Below, piece by piece: positions 1 through 11,053 of a stretch of 64,000 nucleotides of DNA. Location of the stretch: NCBI GenBank assembly GCA_035578175.1, contig JAQMRL010000006.1, positions 56,151,001 through 56,215,000 of the forward strand, given 5' to 3'. The stretch's first letter is position 1. Every line of letters begins with the position of its first letter. This DNA comes from Catonia carolina. Lineage: Eukaryota > Arthropoda > Insecta > Hemiptera > Achilidae. A model generated the notes under the pieces. It ran no database searches. It was not told the origin of the DNA and was given only the letters and a program-made list of their open reading frames with translations. A program made the translations under genes and the position numbers.

Positions 1-1312
1 GGTTCTTCAAGAACTCCCTAGAAAAGGTATATTATGTTTGACCTTCATCTTTAACGCAATATTACGAACCACCAAAATTCCAATTCAGTGGAAATCTTCT
101 GTTATTAAAATGATTCATAAGCCTGATAAACCTCCAGGAAACGTAGCTTCATATCGTCCTATAAGTCTACTTCCTCTATGTTCTAAAATTTTTGAGAAGC
201 TACTTTTCGCCAGGATTTTACCGATTGTAGAAAACCTGAATATACTACCATCACATCAGTTTGGGTTTAGATCAGAGCACTCAACTATTCATCAGCTTCA
301 CAGGGTTGTAGATTTCCTTGCCTCTGCCTTAGAAAGAAAACATTACGCTAGTGGAATATTTCTTGATATTAGTCAAGCTTTTGATCGAGTATGGATTGAG
401 GGGTTATTATCTAAACTTCGCTTTTTGCCTTTCACGTACTATCTCATATTAAGGTCCTTTCTCACAGATCGATATTTTTGTGTCTCTCAAGGTAATGCAA
501 GGTCTGCTTATTACAGAATTCTTGCAGGAGTTCCTCAGGGATCTATCCTTGCACCTCTCCTCTACAACATTTACACTTCTGACATGCCTACTACCAGAAT
601 AACTACAATAGCCACATACGCAGATGATACTGTCATTTTAGCAGCTTCAAAAAGTTGCATTGAAACTACTCAAAATTTACAACACCATGTGAACATTCTT
701 GACACATGGTTTAATAATTGGCGTATAAAGGTGAATGCTACAAAAACAATGCAGAGTACTTTTACTCTTATGAAACAAAGATGTCCCGCTGTTTTCTTGC
801 GCGGTCAACCGCTTCCACAAACCGATTCAATTCGATATCTCGGCCTGTACATTGACAGACGCTTGACCTGGAATAGACACGTTCAAATAAAACGGCAGAC
901 TCTGGATAACAGACGAAAACAACTATTTTCCTTGATATCGCGACGATCAAAACTTCCACTTCATTTAAAACTACAAGTATACAAATCTTTTCTGAAACCG
1001 ATTTGGACTTATGGTGGCCAAATTTACGGCGCAGCAAAACATTCAACTCTACAACGAATTCAACGATTTCAATCCAAATTGCTTAGACAAATAACTGACG
1101 CACCCTTTTACGTTACTAATCACATATTGCACAACGATTTACATGTTCCATACATTAACGACACATTTTATCACATCTATTCTCGGTTCAAACGCAAACT
1201 TGATTATCATAAAAATCATCTCATTAGAACGCTGGCATCCCCAAACTTACCCGGAAATCCGCAACGCAGACTGAAACGACGATGGAGTAGAGATATCATA
1301 GTGCAGATGTAA
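1..1312 (+). CDS. Jockey-type LINE reverse transcriptase (ORF2), 5' part outside window
   Basis: This is the C-terminal reverse-transcriptase portion of a non-LTR retrotransposon ORF2 and runs open from base 2 to the stop at 1310-1312. No ATG is needed at the left because the frame continues beyond the window edge. RT landmarks appear in order: SYRPISLLPL near residue 38, GFRSEHST near 75, FLDISQAFDRVW (catalytic Asp of motif A) near 108, GVPQGSILAP near 163, and TYADD (catalytic pair, bases 617-628) near 193. The thumb and C-terminal tail end in LPGNPQRRLKRRW. The layout matches the Jockey superfamily. The enzyme would copy its own mRNA at a nicked genomic target. The frame is intact to its stop, so this copy is young compared with the other LINE pieces here. 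The endonuclease domain is not visible. Confidence 0.9.
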   Translation, partial: VLQELPRKGILCLTFIFNAILRTTKIPIQWKSSVIKMIHKPDKPPGNVASYRPISLLPLCSKIFEKLLFARILPIVENLNILPSHQFGFRSEHSTIHQLHRVVDFLASALERKHYASGIFLDISQAFDRVWIEGLLSKLRFLPFTYYLILRSFLTDRYFCVSQGNARSAYYRILAGVPQGSILAPLLYNIYTSDMPTTRITTIATYADDTVILAASKSCIETTQNLQHHVNILDTWFNNWRIKVNATKTMQSTFTLMKQRCPAVFLRGQPLPQTDSIRYLGLYIDRRLTWNRHVQIKRQTLDNRRKQLFSLISRRSKLPLHLKLQVYKSFLKPIWTYGGQIYGAAKHSTLQRIQRFQSKLLRQITDAPFYVTNHILHNDLHVPYINDTFYHIYSRFKRKLDYHKNHLIRTLASPNLPGNPQRRLKRRWSRDIIVQM

Positions 1313-1462
1313 ATTCTATCAATTTATTATCCAAGATTAATCCACCGTTGGAGTGGCACTATTGAGTGGCGGTCTCCTTAATGTCTTAACGCCATTTTTG
1401 TTTTTGTTAATAACATCACATTCACTGGTTGTATTTTGTACAGTTGTGAATAAATAAACTAA

Positions 1463-1493
<31 letters not shown>
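1313..1493 (+). mobile_element. 3' UTR and poly(A) tail of the Jockey-type LINE
   Basis: Directly after the RT stop comes a short 3' UTR with an AATAAA signal at 1449-1454, then an uninterrupted run of about 28 A (1466-1493). This is the 3' end expected of a poly(A)-tailed LINE integrated by target-primed reverse transcription, and it fixes the right boundary of the element. Confidence 0.85.
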
Positions 1494-1496
<3 letters not shown>

Positions 1497-1543
1497 TAAT
1501 TATATTAATAAAAAATGCACTTATTAACATTAATATGCTAAAG

Positions 1544-1985
1544 AGTCGGACATTAGACCACGCCAATTTTAGACCACATGAGGTAACTTTAGACGTTTCT
1601 GGAAACTCCCTTTGAAGCTCCATTCTCAGCATTCGATCACTGTATTTTCTCCTTTCTTCTATCAACCGGTGTTTTGTTTTTGCTCTTTATTAAAGCATTT
1701 AAAGTCCGTAATAGTATCTGAATTTGGTTCGTTTCAATAAGTTTTCTCGGTTAATTCCAGTTTTCTCAGTATCCTTTCTGACTTTTTTAAACCATTTATC
1801 CGACACTATAGGTCTATTGTTTAGTACCTTCAACATTTGTTTTATCAACCGGTTGTTATCTACTCTATACAGATGTCTGTAAAATTTTAGTCTTCGTTTT
1901 TTAATCGTACATTTTCCTTGTACAGTTCTTCTCTACCTCGTAACCTTCGAGTATATTGTCAGTCTACTATCTTCTGGCCCATTTT
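1544..1985 (-). pseudogene. Degenerate LINE RT C-terminal fragment
   Basis: Read on the minus strand, a broken frame gives KKRRLKFYRHLYRVDNNRL, then KWFKKVRKDTEKTG, with stops between blocks. This resembles the post-RT tail common in arthropod LINEs (a K-R-R-L-x-F-x-x-H-L-x-R segment). The same type of tail, with a matching block KRISFLSHLNRIDDTRLVRR, occurs at about 16.62-16.75 kb. It is an old fragment with no complete open frame. Confidence 0.55.
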
Positions 1986-4099
1986 CTTGTGGAGGAACAT
2001 AACATAACTTAAAGAACATAAAAACAACACGTTGTAGATTGTAAATTTTTCCACTGCATTCATATTTTATCAAATTTTACAAAAGATTTATCTAGGTCGT
2101 TTATTTCTCTCTGTAATTTCTTTGTATTTTGCAGTTCTTCAGTTTTATTCCAATCTCTTTTTTCTTCCGTATTCTAGCTTAATGTCTACGAAATAAAAGA
2201 TTTGAACCTTTTGAAGTAAAATAAACTGGTTTACTTTTAGTCTCAATCCACACTTAATTTTTCCAAGTACCATTTTGCGAAAACATTTTGCAAACATTTT
2301 GGGAAGAGTGGAAACAATATAACCGCTATAGAGTAATTAAATTTTTTTTGTAGCCTGCACCTTAACATCAAGAGGTAGAAATTCGAATGATTTTCTTTAC
2401 CTAGGTACCAATTAAATGGCTCAACAGAAAAATGTTGCAACTGACAAAATTTACAAAAGTGAGGTTTCAGTGGAATACGTTCTATAAATCCTCTATTTGA
2501 TCATACGAGTAATAGTGAATTCTAACGGGTAGAATCGTAACTAAAATCTCGGAAATTCTTTAAACAAAATCGCCATACAGTGAAAAATCATTATACAGCT
2601 AAGAATCATGAAAGACGGTATCTTTCACTTTCTGTAAAAATTTGTTTTTGTTACTTGCAAAGTTTTTCTGTTGACCCTTTCAGTTATATAATGCACTTGG
2701 CAAGTTTTATAATTGCAGCCTTTCGGGAAGGTGTGTAATTAGTATTGTATTATTTAAAGAGGTCACTCAATTGTACTCCGTTCAGAATTTTGTTTTTCTT
2801 CTTTCTTTATCTTTACAATTTACGTGCCTTACACCGTTGGAGTATCCAGGCATGTATCAATGTCTCTTCTCTCCAAAGCCATCGTTTCACCTCTCTTCCT
2901 ACTTATTTCGGTGAGGTAGGTTTCCTAGTTAAATTTTTACCTTTTTTACCTTTCGGTCTTGCTTCAAAACTCTCCTTGGCAAACTTACGTCATGCTTTCG
3001 AGTGGTATGGCCAACCATCTCCAATGTAATGCGTCCAGTAGTCTGTAATGCATCTTTAACAAACCGTAGTGGTTCTAGTTTTAAATTTATTTTGATACGG
3101 CATTTTCTGACACGATAACGTCTGGTTTTACCAAATAGATACTTTCCTCGGGAATCTAATTTCAGTAGCAGTCAACTTACTAACGTATGTTTACTGCTAA
3201 ACTCTCGGCATCACATATTAATATCGCTAGATAATGTTTAGATTCATAAATTATCTTTTAAATATTTTGGAATATTTAATTTTCAATATTACCGTACTTT
3301 TTATTATGCCACATGAGATTTTTGAGTTATGTTGTTTATCTTCTCATCGAGGCTTTAAACAAAGCTAATATAGTTTACATTCCGTAAAAAAAAATGTTAT
3401 TTTAAATTTATTTATTTATTGTAACTAGTCTTAGACCAACGAACAATTTTATTCAAGACACTAGACTTTATACAATTTTTAAATATTCAAAGACAATTTT
3501 AGTGCAAATAACAATGCAATTTATATAAAATAATTTATAATTTAAAAGTCATAAAAGTAATTTGTGTTTTTTATGTAATGGGGTCGCTAAAAACTTAGAA
3601 TGTTGATGCGACCATAATAAACTAATTATAAAAAAAAATTATTCAAACTTAAACTACCTATGGATTATATTATCATAAGAAAATGCCCAGTCTACTCTTA
3701 TTTTCTAACAACAATTATTTAAGATATAACTCTAATGCTACTCTTACTTTTAAAGATTAGTACGTATTTCCTATTTCTATTCTTATTTTCTATATTAAAT
3801 TTGCCTAAGTAGACTACAACTTTATAGTTAATCTTACTTATTATTACACAATTACATAATCAAAAAATGTAAATAATTTAAATTCTTTGTTCAATCTCTA
3901 AAGAACAATTGTGCTGAAATTCACCTCTCTTACGGACTGCGAAGTAAAAAACATATTGGTACTTCTACTACCCACTATAATTTTTAATAATTACCGATTT
4001 AAATTTTGTGTTAAAAAATACTAAGAAGTTTAAATAGAAAAATTATTTGTAATAAGTAATTTGTAATTATAAATATTGATTGCACACCGAATAAATTAC
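1986..4099. other. AT-rich intronic DNA, no gene seen
   Basis: Outside the tentative LINE tail at 2790-3060, this stretch is AT-rich sequence without a credible coding frame. It lies 3' of the 4100-4236 exon on the minus strand, so it should be the start of the next intron of the homeobox gene. I searched both strands by eye for the rest of the homeodomain (WFQNRR region) and did not find it. Confidence 0.5.
2790..3060 (-). pseudogene. Possible LINE tail fragment
   Basis: The minus-strand translation gives LEMVGHTTRKHDVSLPRRVLKQ in pieces, resembling the W/VGH-x-x-R-K segment near the end of many LINE RT ORFs. It is more GC-rich than its flanks. The match is short and damaged, so the call is tentative. 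Confidence 0.35.
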
Positions 4100-4236
4100 C
4101 TGGGTGAAGGTGGTTCGATGTCTTCTGCGAGCAGGTGTTGGACATGAGGCTGTTGTCGGTGTGTGAACAGTAGGTGAAGGGCCGCCTCCACCCGCTAGAG
4201 GTTCATTTTTCAATTTTTTAAACGCTCCTTCCGCAC
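4100..4236 (-). CDS. Paired-class homeobox gene, exon with start of the homeodomain
   Basis: This 137-nt internal exon is bounded by an acceptor (TTGTAACCAG, ending at 4237) and a donor (CAG then GTAATT, from 4099). With two leading bases completing a split Gly codon it reads 45 codons without a stop: AEGAFKKLKNEPLAGGGG, a Pro/Thr/Ser linker, then PARRRHRTTFTQ. The last block is the N-terminal arm and start of helix 1 of a homeodomain (Arg5 and Phe8 in standard numbering), so the intron falls after residue 10. RHRTTFT is typical of paired-like homeodomains. From memory it is closest to the Prop-type (prophet of Pit-1, fly CG32532-like) proteins, but that cannot be verified here. Incoming phase 1 matches the donor of the exon at 44673-45081 exactly. 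The product would be a nuclear DNA-binding transcription factor. The remaining homeodomain exon(s) are outside the window. Confidence 0.85.
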
Positions 4237-4364
4237 CTGGTTACAATATCAAGATAGATTTTTACTCTTTAAACATAAAACGGTAAAATACAAAATTACA
4301 ATAGATTAAGTACTCATGAACTTAAAAGGACAAATTTATTTTGATTACTCATTTTGTGAGTGAC

Positions 4365-4546
4365 CCGCCGGGTTGGTCTAGAGGTAAAGTCGTCAACAGT
4401 TTAACAGCTGATTTTTGGAGATAAAGTTTCCTGGTTCAAATCCTACTAAAAGTAGTTTCTTTTATAAGGATTTGAATACTCATAAGTGGTTACGGTAAAA
4501 AGGTGACTTGCATCGACGACTTTACCTATAGACCAACCCGGTAGAT
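4365..4546. repeat. Rep2 head plus an inverted head
   Basis: Rep2 begins with a tRNA-like head: A-box-like GGGTTGGTCTAGAGGTAAAG and B box GGTTCAAATCC. Here a plus-strand head (4370-4490) is followed by an inverted piece CGACGACTTTACC..GACCAACCCGG (4513-4543), forming a stem-capable pair. Confidence 0.7.
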
Positions 4547-4802
4547 TTGTTTCTTTTTGTGTTTCATTTTTATATGAAAAACACAAAAAAATTGCGTTTT
4601 AGTGGTTCCCATTGATTGTAACTAAGATTATGTGCTGTAAACCGTTGAGTTGTTGATCAGCATAGTTTCAATGTAGGTTGGTTTAAGTGTTTCATTTCCC
4701 ATCTGAAAACGGTTTCATAGAGGCCGATACATGTTAGGGTTGATAATATTAAAAAAAAAATTGGTGAAAGGGCAAAAGTTTTCTGTTTTGATTAATACCA
4801 AC

Positions 4803-4871
4803 CAGGTGAAATTTTCTTCTTCTTCTACTTCACCTCCTCTTCATAGGTTAGGCATTTCTACCTGTTCCGGC
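4803..4871 (-). mobile_element. LINE 3' end with (GAA)n tail
   Basis: On the minus strand, CCGGAACAGG is followed by a short tract and (GAA)n. The same motif order occurs on the plus strand at 6885-6948 (TCGGAACAGG, then GAA repeats), so both are 3' ends of one family with a trinucleotide tail. Confidence 0.45.
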
Positions 4872-5483
4872 ATTTATTACTTTCTCTTGCCAATATGAAT
4901 ACATAGGAAAGAAAGTATTGTTTTCATGTCGATTTTCCAAAATTGAGTTTTCACCGGATCTGCTTACACTTGTTCAGACTCCCTGAACTCAAAAACATGT
5001 TTTTAGCGATTTTTCTAGACTATGTGTGTGTATGCGAACAAAATATCTCAAGAACGAAGCATTGTACAAAGTTGAAACTTAAAACTTAAGTTAGATACTA
5101 CTACCGGATACGACACAAACATTTTCATCAAAATCGGTCAACCGGAAGTAGTAGTTTATTCGTGTTATTTTTCACTTTTTTGCGATTCGCTCAGAAACGA
5201 CTCCTACGATTGTTTTAAAAATCGCGTCATTTACTAAAATGTTTTTATGCTGTACAAGATAGAGTAAGGGCCATGTCTGCTAAAGTTCTTGGGGAGGCTG
5301 TTTTCTAAGGTTGATTTTCATTTTGCATCATTCACTCATGTTTAAAATAAGGTTATGTTTTTTGAGGTTAGTTTTTTTGTTTATTTCAAGTCTAATGTTT
5401 TAATAATATTGTTAGGCTATATCTTTCATTATTTGCATTGGCAAGAGAAAGTCGTGTGAGTGTTTCACACCAGTTTCTTTTTT
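4872..5483 (+). repeat. Rep3 copy
   Basis: Rep3 is an interspersed family of about 0.6-1.0 kb. It has CTTTCTCTTGCC near the 5' end and its inverse GGCAAGAGAAAG near the 3' end, followed by the hairpin GTGTGAGTGTTTCACAC and CAGATTTTT. Diagnostic interior blocks are ATCGGTCAACCGGAAGTAG and GAACAAAATATCTCAAGAAC. No coding frame is conserved. This copy has an internal deletion. Confidence 0.82.
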
Positions 5484-7559
5484 ATCATATCGTGTTAACC
5501 GCTGTCCGGCAAAGCTTTTGCGTTAACCATATAAACTGTAATGTTACAAAAGTAGTAGCCTACGTGTATCGTATTAATAAATATTTCGTGTTTGGCGTTT
5601 TCGTGTTAGCCGTATTCCACTGTATTTATTTTTGTTTAGAAATGTTTATTATATTTACAACAAAGTCAATTAAGAATAAAATTATCCGCTGGTTTTTTAA
5701 TGAAATTCAGATCCTAGCCAGAAGTATATCTGGAAATTTCGATTTAGAGTTTGAATGTAGGGTAAGTCTCCTGCCAAATGAGCAGAATTGAGGAAAATAG
5801 TATGTTTTTCTTTATTTGTTTACTCCAGTTTAGATACAAAATGAAATCCAGGTGTATGGAAATAAAATGAATGAGGAGATATTTTTATCAATCACATGAA
5901 TAATTTTGAAAAGATATTTAATTGAATAAGGATTGAAAGAAATGTTTTCATTGAAGAAGAATATAATACTAGAGGATGGGCGAGAGATCGCCTGATATCA
6001 ACTTGGATAGATGAATGGAAGAAGGGTTCGGAGGGAATTTCAAAACGCTAAAGCGCTCTAATATAATTTAATTAGCCAAGCTCTCTCAAGTCAAGAAGTA
6101 CCTTTTCCTATGTTGACATGATGATGATGATGATTCGACGATGGAGCAGCAGTCAGTCAGAGAGACAGACCCTCTAACTTTACAACCCTATGTACGTACT
6201 TGTTTCATCCCTTTACAACCCCTTAAATAAGAAGTGGGGGATGAAATATGAAATGAGTAAGTTCTGATGATGGGGTAGTCTATGAAGTTGGATTGTCACA
6301 GCGTGGGGTAAATATTTCGAAACAGATGCCAACTGATGCACGCTGTAAAATTATTATTTAGAATTTAAATACGAAATTCGTTATTCAGTTATATTTTCTT
6401 AATCAACGAGGATCAAATTTACAATAACAATTCAATTAGATATTTTATGAACTGGGTTAAAAATATACCGAAATTACAAACTCATTTCAGTATTAAAATT
6501 TTTTGGAATGAGTTTCCCAACGGATGGTTTACTCCATACTTAACACAATATTGAAATAAGTTTAATTATAACTCGTTAAAATTGTAATACTCAGGCATCC
6601 CTTGATTTACAGTTAATTCTTTCCGAAAAATAGGCGCGTAATTCAAAACCTCGAAAATCAAGACCACGTTTCCCATATGTAGTACGTACTAATATTTAGT
6701 GACTTGTTCCACAGCAAGGATAAAAATAATTTTAAAACGTTGATTTGGCTTTGAGATGGAGGGAGCAAGTAGAGAGAATACCTTAGGGAAGTATACCCCT
6801 CAGTGTTTTGCAATACAGACCGGTGGGGAGGAGAGATGTTGGGAGGCCATGCAAAAGATGGCAATAATTCAATAGTTTGTCGCTATTGTGAGTCGGAACA
6901 GGCAGAAGGCTAATCCTTTATTACGAATAGAAGAAGAAGAAGAAGAAGTCGTTGATTTGGCTTTAACAAGATGTAATTTAAACTGAAACGACAAAAATAT
7001 TACTACAGATCGAGCACAAAAAAATACAGTTTATAATTATTACACCTTCAAAAATCATTTATTGTACAGTTTTGATTCATTAAATTTAAAAAACGTTTAC
7101 ACAGCATATCTTTATTCTAGTCTTGGTTTTTAAAGAAAACATCCAGTTTTGTCTGTTTAGTAGACAACTTGAGTTCGTCAAGCGTCATTCGGTAACAATT
7201 AACCTCACTTTGAATACCGTAGATCACTTTATCACTTCTCACAGTTTTGGAATCATTTTCTTTTATGTATTCACAGAACTTTTCGAAATGTTCAAAAGCT
7301 TCACGGAAACCTTTAATATCTAGGGCTGGCGGCCATTTTAGCGTAGAAAAAGACTGTTGCAGTATTGAATCATTACCTGTGTGTATTTCACAAATTCCTG
7401 TTCTGCGGTCACCATATGGTGATAAATTAAAATCTGACTATCGCTATGAGATATTCATTATCCAGAGGTTGCTCATCACTTTCAATAACTGCTTCAATGT
7501 CTTTTTCTTTGCTTACGTTTTCAGTTACATATTTTATCGCGTAACTTTGAAACCGGATC
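5484..7559. other. Intronic AT-rich DNA
   Basis: Apart from a short TGA run near 6118-6134 and the LINE tail at 6740-6948, I see no gene. The frame at 5438-5791 has no homology I recognise and overlaps the end of Rep3. Confidence 0.45.
6740..6948 (+). mobile_element. LINE 3' end with (GAA)n tail
   Basis: The sequence ends in TCGGAACAGGCAGAAGGC and a (GAA)n run at 6930-6948, matching the fragment near 4.8 kb. No RT frame is preserved. Confidence 0.45.
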
Positions 7560-8385
7560 CGCGTACATTTAAGGAAGGGTGCTAAAATGACGACCGCGAG
7601 ACTTCAAAATCGTGAAAATCAAAACGCGTAATTCTAAAGAATGGCTATAATCATGATGGCGAAGAATTGGGGAACTTATACGGTGGTACGGAACTATCCG
7701 GTAGGAGGAGCTAGTCAACAATCAAAAGTTTCCAATGCAGTTAAAAAACATCTTATTTTTAAAGATAATCACCATAAGAGATTTTTGTTATATTTATTTT
7801 ATCCAATTCAATGTGAAATCAAACTCGAATCGAATGTAATAATCATAATTATTGTTTCAAGGATTAAATAACAGAATAGGTAGAGGTGGAAAAGACACTA
7901 GTCAGAGTTATCCCCTCTGAAAGTAATAAATTTCATTATACAGCCAGACCCTGTGGTGAATGAAATGAAGGTATCATTTGCAGGGTGCAGAGAAGATGCT
8001 TTTCGGAGGGACTGGCGTGCTGATAATAGGTATTTTTGTACTCAGTGAGGAAGGCAATCGTAAACCACCTCACTCCTAGTTTTACTTAGTAAAACCTCCA
8101 GAGGTTCGAACCAGCCTTTCGGCTGTTGATCTAAACAACAATAAAAATTCTACGTGTAACATCGTATATACCCTAAAACCTTTGTTATTAATAATTTAAA
8201 AATGTACTTGGTAGAGAAAGAAGCTGTTAAAAACATAACAAATTTTGGACTTTCGCAAAATTTCAGATTTAATATAATTATTCTAATTATCAACGTTTAA
8301 GACATAGATTTTGTCATGTAACATAGGTTGATCCAGTTGGGACAGCGGTGTGACAAGATGCTAGGTGAACTGAATAGCTTCATAA
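7560..8385 (+). repeat. Composite repeat carrying Rep1
   Basis: Unique-looking sequence on both sides of Rep1 is shared with 38400-39000: GATGGCGAAGAATTGGGG and ACTTATACGGTGGTACGG on the left, ACATCGTATATAC on the right. The right flank is also shared with 18313-18490. Rep1 therefore sits at the same site in a larger repeat that was copied after the insertion. Confidence 0.7.
7862..8155 (+). repeat. Rep1 copy (inside a composite repeat)
   Basis: Rep1 is an interspersed family of up to about 400 bp. Its recurrent blocks in order are GGTGGAGTGTTAAATTATTT, AACAGAAGAGGTAGAGG, AGTTATCTCCTCTGA, CAGCCAGACCCTGTGGTGAA, GAGGAAGGCAATGGTAAACC, a Pol III B-box-like GGTTCAAACC, and a 3' end CCTAAACAACAACAAC. 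A 5' Pol III promoter was not securely seen, so it may be a SINE or a LINE 3' end. This copy starts at the AACAGAA block and ends AACAACAATAAAA. Its flanks (7560-7861 and 8156-8385) are repeated with it at 38.4-39.0 kb. Confidence 0.8.
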
Positions 8386-8394
8386 TTATTGTTT

Positions 8395-8642
8395 CAAGAG
8401 AGTCTCTGAGAGTAATGAATTTCATTATACAGACAGACACTGTGGTTAATGAATTAAAGGTGTCATCTGCAGGGTGGAAAGTAGATGCTTTTTAAAGGGT
8501 TTGGCAAGCTGAAAAGCATACTTTTTCACTTAGTGAGGAAGGCAAATGTAAACCACCCACTCCTCGTTTTACTTAATATAGCCTCTAGAGGTTCAAACCA
8601 ACCTTTCGGCTGATACCTAAACAACAACAACAACAACAACAC
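8395..8642 (+). repeat. Rep1 copy with intact (CAA)n tail
   Basis: This 5'-truncated copy starts at the CTCTGAGAGTAATGAA block. It has the longest CAA tail in the window (CCTAAACAACAACAACAAC), which defines the 3' end of the family. Confidence 0.82.
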
Positions 8643-8892
8643 TGTTTTAAAAAAATCTTAAATTGACATTGATAATATCGTTTTAACACATTTAGTGCTT
8701 GGGACTCGCCTAGCGGTCATGGATACGTGTTACCGTCAGGCTGCCGTCCCGCCTGGTGAGTTTTGTTTTGTTAACATTTTAAGTAATTCTGGAGGGATAC
8801 TTAATTTATTGCTATTGAATAGCCCTCGGAAAAGTTTTTTCTTTGTAACCGAGCAGTTCGTTTTTTAATTTTCGTCTTCGCGATCTTATACC

Positions 8893-9911
8893 TTATATCT
8901 TAAGATCTTAGAATTATTATAAACCTGTATTGGAACCAGATCTCTTCAGTCAGAGTGGAAGGTGAGAGTACAAATAGCGTGAAGATTTTGAGAGGCGTTC
9001 GTCAGGGGTGTATACTGTCGCCGGTAATTTTCAACGTTTACTCAGAATACATATTCCGAGAGGCAGTGCAGGGCATTGAAGAGGGAATTACGCTAAACGG
9101 GGAGAAGATCAATAATATTCGATACGCCGATGACACTGCTATTTTCTCGGATAGTATAACCAGTTTGCAAAGGTTAATGAATAGGGCAACGGAACATAGC
9201 AGAAAGTATGGTTTAGACATTAACATAAGCAAAACGAAATTTATGATTATTAGCAAGCATACGAATATAAGAGGGAATATTAAAATAGACGGTGTACACC
9301 TGGAAAGAGTTAAGCAGTATACTTACCTAGGCAGCAATGTAAACGATGATTGGGATCACTCACAAGAAATTAAGATACGCATAGAAAAAGCCAGAGTGGC
9401 CTTCAACAATATGCGAAAAATTTTCAAAACTCACGACCTTACACTTGCTATCAAAATGCGTCTCCTTCGATGTTATGTGTTCTCTGTACTGTTCTACGGC
9501 GTGGAAGCTTGGACGCTCACTAAGGCCTCAGCCAGGAGGCTTGAAGCCTTTGAAATGTGGCTTTATCGAAGAATGTTGCGCGTATCATGGAGGGACAAAG
9601 TCACCAATGTAGAAATTCTTCGAAGGATGAATAAAGATAATGAGGTTCTTGACATCGTGAAAGTGCGAAAGCTCCAATACCTGGGACACATTATGCGCAA
9701 TGAGAACCGTTACGTGTTGCTCCAAAAGATTCTGCAAGGAAAGGTGTATGGTGCGAGAGGTCCCGGTAGAAGAAGGATTTCATGGTTGAACAATCTAAGA
9801 ACGTGGTTCAACCAGTCGACGACCCAACTTTTCAGAGCAGCTGTTTCCAGAGTCAAGATAGCCATCATGATAGCCAACATCCGAACCGGATAGGCACCAT
9901 AAGAAGAAGAA
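8893..9911 (+). mobile_element. 5'-truncated RTE-like LINE with target-site duplication
   Basis: The reverse-transcriptase frame is open from 8904 to the stop at 9891-9893: DLRIIINLYWNQ, GVRQGCILSPVIFN (motif B), IRYADDTAIF (catalytic YADD, 9123-9134), then a C-terminal region with VLFYGVEAWTL, LEAFEMWLYRRMLR and LQYLGHIMR. This domain order matches LINEs usually annotated as endonuclease-reverse transcriptase in arthropods (RTE-like; clade inferred). There is no true start codon: the fingers and endonuclease are missing, which is 5' truncation. An identical 11-bp GATCTTATACC flanks the element (8882-8892 and 9912-9922), and the 3' end is a short AAG repeat instead of poly(A). Together these show one target-primed insertion of about 1.02 kb. 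Confidence 0.88.
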
Positions 9912-10227
9912 GATCTTATACCCTCGTTTAGTATACTCATACAGTATTTTTAATGGGTGTTCAGGATACAGTTGAAGCAGTGAATTTAATATTTTTACAG
10001 GGATCAATGCAAAATAGCTCACACTTTTGGATTTACTCTAAAAAATATATTGTTTGTAGTTTAAAATTATATGATTACTCGTAAATCATAACAGTAAATT
10101 CAATCAAGAAATATATAAAATCATAACAGACGAAAATAAATCTAAAAAACCATTGAATTGTTCACTTTTTGTTATTAGTAAACATAAATCCATGTATAGG
10201 TTGCAAATACAACCAATTCTATAAAAA

Positions 10228-11053
10228 ATGTATAAAATATGGGGTACAGCTAGTTCATCAAATATAGAAATACTGCAGCGCTTCTAATCAAAATGCCTGA
10301 GACTAATCACTGCAGCCTCATGGTACGTAACCAATGAAGTACTACACAATGACCTAAACCTGCCCTCCATAAAAGAAGAAATTAAACAACATAACGAAAA
10401 ACATTTACAGAAACTAGAAGATCATCAGAACCATTAGCGATTAACCTCCTCGACAACAGCGAAGATACTCACAGACTGATACGTTTTAAAACACTAGAAT
10501 CACCTCTACGATTTTGTTAATCATTTAAACATTTTTTTTCTTTTCTACTCCAACTACTAATCATTGTCATCTCATAATAAGCATCGTTATCATCTCCAGC
10601 TTCAACGATTTTGTGTTTCAAGATGTTGATTGACAGCTCATGAAGTTTAGTTTTGTACATTTTATATATACATATATATTTTTCTTTACATTTAGTCGTG
10701 TTGAAACATACTACCGAGTGTGCTTGATATTTTAATTCTTAGGTCATTACTCAGATTTTCTCGTCTTTGCTTAAAGTTTTTTGTATTCATAAACTGATTG
10801 TAAAAGAAATACACTGTTACAAAAAATAAATAAAAAATGTTGATTGACAGCTCATGAAGTTTAGTTTTGTACATTTTATATATACATATATATTTTTCTT
10901 TACATTTAGTCGTGTTGAAACATACTACCGAGTGTGCTTGATATTTTAATTCTTAGGTCATTACTCAGATTTTCTCGTCTTTGCTTAAAGTTTTTTGTAT
11001 TCATAAACTGATTGTAAAAGAAATACGCTGTTACAAAAAATAAATAAAATAAA
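10228..11053 (+). pseudogene. Jockey-type LINE C-terminus and 3' region
   Basis: A broken frame reads KIWGTASSSNIEILQRF, stop, KCLRLITAASWYVTNEVLHN, LNLPSIKEEI to 10437. A second frame then encodes the terminal RFKTLESPLRFC-type end near 10520. It is the carboxy end of a Jockey-like ORF2, with a premature stop and a frameshift. The following 3' region contains a 215-bp tandem duplication (10624-11053). A sister copy lies at 59.25-59.65 kb with the same NLLDNSE and RFKT..LPLRFC blocks. Confidence 0.75.
10624..11053 (+). repeat. Near-identical 215-bp tandem duplication
   Basis: Unit 1 (10624-10838) is repeated immediately from 10839 with almost no differences (for example ACACTG versus ACGCTG). 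Both begin TGTTGATTGACAGCTC and end in TAAATAAA-type sequence. The near identity means a recent duplication within the LINE 3' region. Confidence 0.9.

Noticed and set aside
5438..5791. 117-codon plus-strand frame
   Set aside because: It begins in the Rep3 end, has no recognisable domain and no splice or promoter context; likely chance.
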